Below, piece by piece: positions 31,108-33,507 of a stretch of DNA of 33,507 nucleotides. Source of the stretch: Streptococcus parasanguinis (GTDB taxonomy: Bacteria > Bacillota > Bacilli > Lactobacillales > Streptococcaceae); the NCBI GenBank assembly GCA_018377375.1, contig JAGZZN010000016.1, positions 1 to 33,507 on the forward strand. The letters are read 5' to 3'. Positions within the stretch are counted from its first letter, which is position 1. Every line of letters starts with the position of its first letter. The notes beneath the pieces were generated by a model. The model was given only the letters and a program-made list of their open reading frames with translations. It did not search any database and was not told the DNA's origin. The position numbers and the translations under genes were made by a program.

Positions 31108-31139
31108 AAACATCTCATCTATTTTTGAGGTGTTTTTTT
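31108..31139 (+). terminator. Terminator after the levX-position gene
   Basis: AAACATCTCA pairs with TGAGGTGTTT (one G-U), followed by four more T residues. Ends the PTS region just before the groE promoter. Confidence 0.85.
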
Positions 31140-31168
31140 CTTGACTATTTCTGACCAAGTGATACAAT
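31140..31168 (+). promoter_or_regulatory. groESL promoter with overlapping CtsR-like site
   Basis: -35 TTGACT (31141-31146), a 16-base spacer and -10 TACAAT (31163-31168) preceded by TGA. On the minus strand, 31140-31156 reads GGTCAGA-AAT-AGTCAAG, two copies of the CtsR half-site RGTCAAA with the normal 3-base spacing and one mismatch each. CtsR bound there would cover the -35. Confidence 0.75.
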
Positions 31169-31179
31169 AGAAACATAAG

Positions 31180-31206
31180 TTAGCACTTACGTATAGAGAG
31201 TGCTAA
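31180..31206 (+). promoter_or_regulatory. CIRCE operator for HrcA
   Basis: TTAGCACTT, nine bases, then GAGTGCTAA. This is the 9-9-9 CIRCE inverted repeat with one mismatch in the last base of the left arm (C to T). It starts 12 bases after the -10, the normal place for HrcA repression of groESL. Confidence 0.96.
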
Positions 31207-31228
31207 AAACACGTATGGAGGAATGAAC

Positions 31229-31510
31229 ATGTTAAAACCATTAGGAGACCGTGTGGTCTTAAAAGTAGAAGAAAAAGAACAGACTGTTGGAGGTTTTGTC
31301 CTAGCAGGTGCGAGCAAGGCTGATACAAAAACAGCTGAAGTGGTTGCCGTTGGTGAAGGTGTGCGTACCCTAAGTGGCGAACTCATCGCCCCAGCTGTAA
31401 AAGCAGGAGACCACGTTTTGGTTGAAAGCCATGCAGGAATTGAAGTGAAAGATGGGGAAGAAACCTACACCATCGTTGGAACATCAAACATTCTTGCAAT
31501 TGTAGAGTAA
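31229..31510 (+). CDS. groES: Co-chaperonin GroES
   Basis: The 10-kDa lid of the GroEL cage, 93 residues. MLKPLGDRVVLKVEE starts it; the mobile-loop region is EQTVGGFVLAGAS and the C-terminal TYTIVGTSNILAIVE is typical. ATG 31229 is chosen because GGAGG lies seven bases upstream; ATG 31223 is only one base from it. The gene is controlled by the CIRCE and probable CtsR site upstream and is cotranscribed with groEL, 21 bases downstream. Confidence 0.97.
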   Translation: MLKPLGDRVVLKVEEKEQTVGGFVLAGASKADTKTAEVVAVGEGVRTLSGELIAPAVKAGDHVLVESHAGIEVKDGEETYTIVGTSNILAIVE

Positions 31511-31531
31511 GAGAAGAAAGAGGTAAGAGAA

Positions 31532-33157
31532 ATGGCAAAAGATATTAAATTTTCATCTGATGCACGTTCTGCAATGGTCCGTGGTGTCGATGTCTTAGCA
31601 GATACAGTGAAAGTTACGTTGGGCCCTAAAGGACGCAATGTGGTTCTTGAAAAATCATTTGGTTCACCTTTGATCACTAATGATGGGGTGACCATCGCAA
31701 AAGAAATCGAATTGGAAGACCATTTTGAAAATATGGGTGCTAAATTGGTGTCAGAAGTGGCTTCTAAGACCAATGATATCGCAGGTGACGGGACAACAAC
31801 CGCAACGGTCTTGACCCAAGCCATCGTCCGTGAAGGGATCAAAAACGTCACTGCAGGTGCTAACCCAATTGGCATCCGCCGTGGGATTGAGACCGCTGTT
31901 GCAACAGCAGTAGAAGCTTTGAAAAACAATGCGATTCCAGTATCGAGCAAGGAAGCCATTGCTCAAGTAGCTGCTGTGTCTTCTCGTTCTGAAAAAGTCG
32001 GTGAGTACATCTCTGAAGCCATGGAAAAAGTTGGCAAAGATGGGGTTATCACGATTGAAGAGTCTCGTGGAATGGAAACAGAACTGGAAGTCGTTGAAGG
32101 AATGCAGTTTGACCGTGGTTACCTTTCACAATACATGGTCACTGATAATGAAAAAATGGTAGCAGACCTTGAAAATCCATACATTTTGATCACTGACAAG
32201 AAGATTTCAAATATCCAAGAAATCTTGCCATTGTTGGAAAGCATTCTTCAAAGCAACCGTCCACTCTTGATCATCGCAGATGATGTCGATGGCGAAGCTC
32301 TTCCAACACTTGTCTTGAACAAGATCCGTGGTACCTTTAATGTCGTAGCTGTTAAGGCACCAGGATTTGGTGATCGCCGCAAAGCCATGCTAGAAGACAT
32401 TGCCATCTTGACAGGTGGTACAGTCATTACAGACGATCTTGGTTTGGAATTGAAAGATGCAACCATTGAAGCCCTTGGTCAAGCAGCCAAAGTTTCAGTC
32501 GATAAAGACACTACTGTTATTGTTGAAGGTTCTGGTAACCCAGAAGCGATCGCTAACCGTGTTGCGGTCATTAAGTCACAAATCGAAACCACAACATCTG
32601 AATTTGACCGTGAAAAATTACAAGAACGTTTGGCTAAATTGTCTGGTGGTGTTGCCGTGATCAAGGTTGGTGCTGCAACAGAAACAGAATTGAAAGAAAT
32701 GAAACTTCGTATCGAAGATGCCCTTAATGCGACTCGCGCAGCCGTAGAAGAAGGGATCGTTGCCGGAGGTGGTACAGCTCTTGTCAATGTCATCTCTGCA
32801 GTCGCAGCCCTTGAATTGGAAGGGGATGAAGCGACCGGACGCAATATCGTTCTTCGTGCTTTGGAAGAACCTGTTCGCCAAATTGCCCACAATGCCGGTT
32901 ACGAAGGATCCATTGTGATTGATCGCTTGAAAAATGCCGAAATCGGAACAGGTTTCAATGCCGCAACAGGTGAATGGGTGAATATGATTGATGCAGGAAT
33001 CATCGACCCAGTTAAAGTGAGCCGTTCAGCCCTTCAAAACGCCGCTTCCGTAGCGAGTCTTATCTTGACGACCGAAGCAGTCGTAGCCAACAAACCAGAA
33101 CCAGCAGCCCCAGCAGGACCAGGAATGGATCCAAGCATGATGGGTGGGATGATGTAA
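31532..33157 (+). CDS. groEL: Chaperonin GroEL (60 kDa)
   Basis: The ATP-driven folding chamber, 541 residues, full length. Recognised by MAKDIKFSSDARSAMVRGV at the start, KVTLGPKGRNVVLEKSFG, the ATP-site motif GDGTTTATVL, the apical region IITDKKISNIQEILP-like segment near 220-235, AAVEEGIVAGGGTAL near 402-416, and the Gly/Met-rich tail ending GMDPSMMGGMM. GAGGTAAGAG precedes the ATG. The gene is commonly used for streptococcal species identification. Confidence 0.99.
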   Translation: MAKDIKFSSDARSAMVRGVDVLADTVKVTLGPKGRNVVLEKSFGSPLITNDGVTIAKEIELEDHFENMGAKLVSEVASKTNDIAGDGTTTATVLTQAIVREGIKNVTAGANPIGIRRGIETAVATAVEALKNNAIPVSSKEAIAQVAAVSSRSEKVGEYISEAMEKVGKDGVITIEESRGMETELEVVEGMQFDRGYLSQYMVTDNEKMVADLENPYILITDKKISNIQEILPLLESILQSNRPLLIIADDVDGEALPTLVLNKIRGTFNVVAVKAPGFGDRRKAMLEDIAILTGGTVITDDLGLELKDATIEALGQAAKVSVDKDTTVIVEGSGNPEAIANRVAVIKSQIETTTSEFDREKLQERLAKLSGGVAVIKVGAATETELKEMKLRIEDALNATRAAVEEGIVAGGGTALVNVISAVAALELEGDEATGRNIVLRALEEPVRQIAHNAGYEGSIVIDRLKNAEIGTGFNAATGEWVNMIDAGIIDPVKVSRSALQNAASVASLILTTEAVVANKPEPAAPAGPGMDPSMMGGMM

Positions 33158-33165
33158 CCTGATAC

Positions 33166-33246
33166 CAATGATTGGTGCTAAAGCACCGAATCATTGGACG
33201 GTAGCCGCTATGTTGCGGCCTACCTAATCATCTTACTAGCTCAAAG
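33166..33246 (+). repeat. Imperfect tandem repeat, copy A
   Basis: 81 bases whose second half is nearly identical to copy B (33289-33369), for example CTATGTTGCGG and TCTTACTAGCTCAAAG. The first half makes a strong nested hairpin: CCAATGATT-GGTGC-TAAA-GCACC-G-AATCATTGG (given in segments), then GGTAG/CTACC-type pairing with CCGC-TATGTT-GCGG. Confidence 0.8.
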
Positions 33247-33272
33247 GGAGGAAAATATCGTTCCTCCCTTTT
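33243..33272 (+). terminator. Terminator downstream of groEL
   Basis: AAAGGGAGGAA pairs perfectly with TTCCTCCCTTT around AATATCG, followed by T. Lies between the two copies of the tandem repeat. Confidence 0.85.
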
Positions 33273-33288
33273 CACGTCGTAACCGCTA

Positions 33289-33369
33289 CAAATGATTGAG
33301 GCTATACCTCTCATCGTTGGATAGTAGCCACTATGTTGCGGTCTGGCTAATCGTCTTACTAGCTCAAAG
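33289..33369 (+). repeat. Imperfect tandem repeat, copy B
   Basis: The second 81-base copy, 123 bases downstream. It differs from copy A at stem positions but keeps base pairing, including GAGG-CTATA-CCTC in place of GGTGC-TAAA-GCACC, and TAGCCA/TGGCTA. The end, TCTTACTAGCTCAAAG, is exact. Confidence 0.8.
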
Positions 33370-33370
33370 A

Positions 33371-33507
33371 GAGTGGGACAGAAATCGGTAATTCGTTAGA
33401 ATTCGATTTCGTTGTCCCACCTCCGCACAGTTGAGTAGGGCTGTAAAAGCTGATGAAATCAGCGTAGTAGAGCCCACTCAACCACTGCGTCTTGCTCGAC
33501 AATCCAA
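33371..33507. repeat. Nested-palindrome repeat element at the window end
   Basis: First unit: GTGGGACA (33373-33380), GAAATCG and AATTC pair with GAATT, CGATTTC and TGTCCCAC (33413-33420), with a single GT bulge. Second unit: CGCA (33424-33427), GTTGAGT and GGGCT pair with AGCCC, ACTCAAC and TGCG (33486-33489), enclosing GCTGAT-GAA-ATCAGC (33449-33463). A similar sequence around TTTCTGTCCCACTCTC is recalled from many streptococcal intergenic regions, so a dispersed element family is likely. It may continue past the window. Confidence 0.7.

Noticed and set aside
1..33507. Insertion sequences, prophage or integrative element
   Set aside because: No transposase, integrase, phage or conjugation gene and no tRNA attachment site was seen; all genes are chromosomal types.

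Overview
The window is chromosomal DNA from a Streptococcus, most like the sanguinis/parasanguinis part of the genus. The evidence is an RpoC 3' end, a seven-gene comG (comY) competence pilus operon, a folate operon with fused folB-folK, a LevQRST/LevDEFGX-type sugar-sensing and PTS locus, groESL with CIRCE, ComX-type boxes and extended -10 promoters. Species is inferred. No transposase, integrase, tRNA, rRNA or CRISPR array was seen.

Layout. (1) 1-2393: 3' part of rpoC and its terminator. (2) 2588-7249: a five-gene exopolysaccharide operon with its own consensus promoter: a UDP-GlcNAc 2-epimerase, a four-helix membrane protein with a degenerate GGDEF-like domain, a 46-residue single-span protein, a processive GT2 synthase and a membrane-anchored GH8 hydrolase. 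This is the most novel-looking part. It resembles the Listeria Pss and the Pel systems in logic, although streptococci are not known to use cyclic di-GMP. (3) 7378-11619: a DUF1033 gene, then comGA-comGG behind a ComX box. (4) 11624-13899: a YtxK-like methyltransferase and ackA. (5) 13921-18520: a CPBP protease, a structured leader, and folP-folC-folE-folBK, ending at a bidirectional terminator. (6) 18529-21525, minus strand: a DUF1846/UPF0371 gene and pepA, separated by a dense cluster of hairpins. (7) 21632-23450: a DUF4651 gene apparently with almost no 5' leader, a thioredoxin-like gene, ytpR, and ssbB behind a second ComX box. (8) 23597-31139: a four-component sugar sensor (two anchored binding proteins, a histidine kinase, a response regulator) followed by a mannose-family PTS (IIA, IIB, IIC, IID) and a small membrane protein. 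(9) 31140-33272: groES-groEL with apparent CtsR and HrcA sites. (10) 33166-33507: an imperfect tandem repeat and a nested-palindrome element running toward the window end.

How the parts work together. Block 2 should make, extrude and trim a cell-surface polysaccharide, possibly rich in ManNAc because the epimerase supplies UDP-ManNAc. Block 3 and ssbB are co-induced late competence genes for DNA uptake and strand protection. The fol genes supply consecutive steps toward folate. The sensor genes in block 8 probably detect an extracellular sugar and activate the adjacent PTS, with CcpA repression through a good cre site. Gene starts were chosen by Shine-Dalgarno position, overlap with the previous gene and remembered family N-termini; no alignment or folding program was run.
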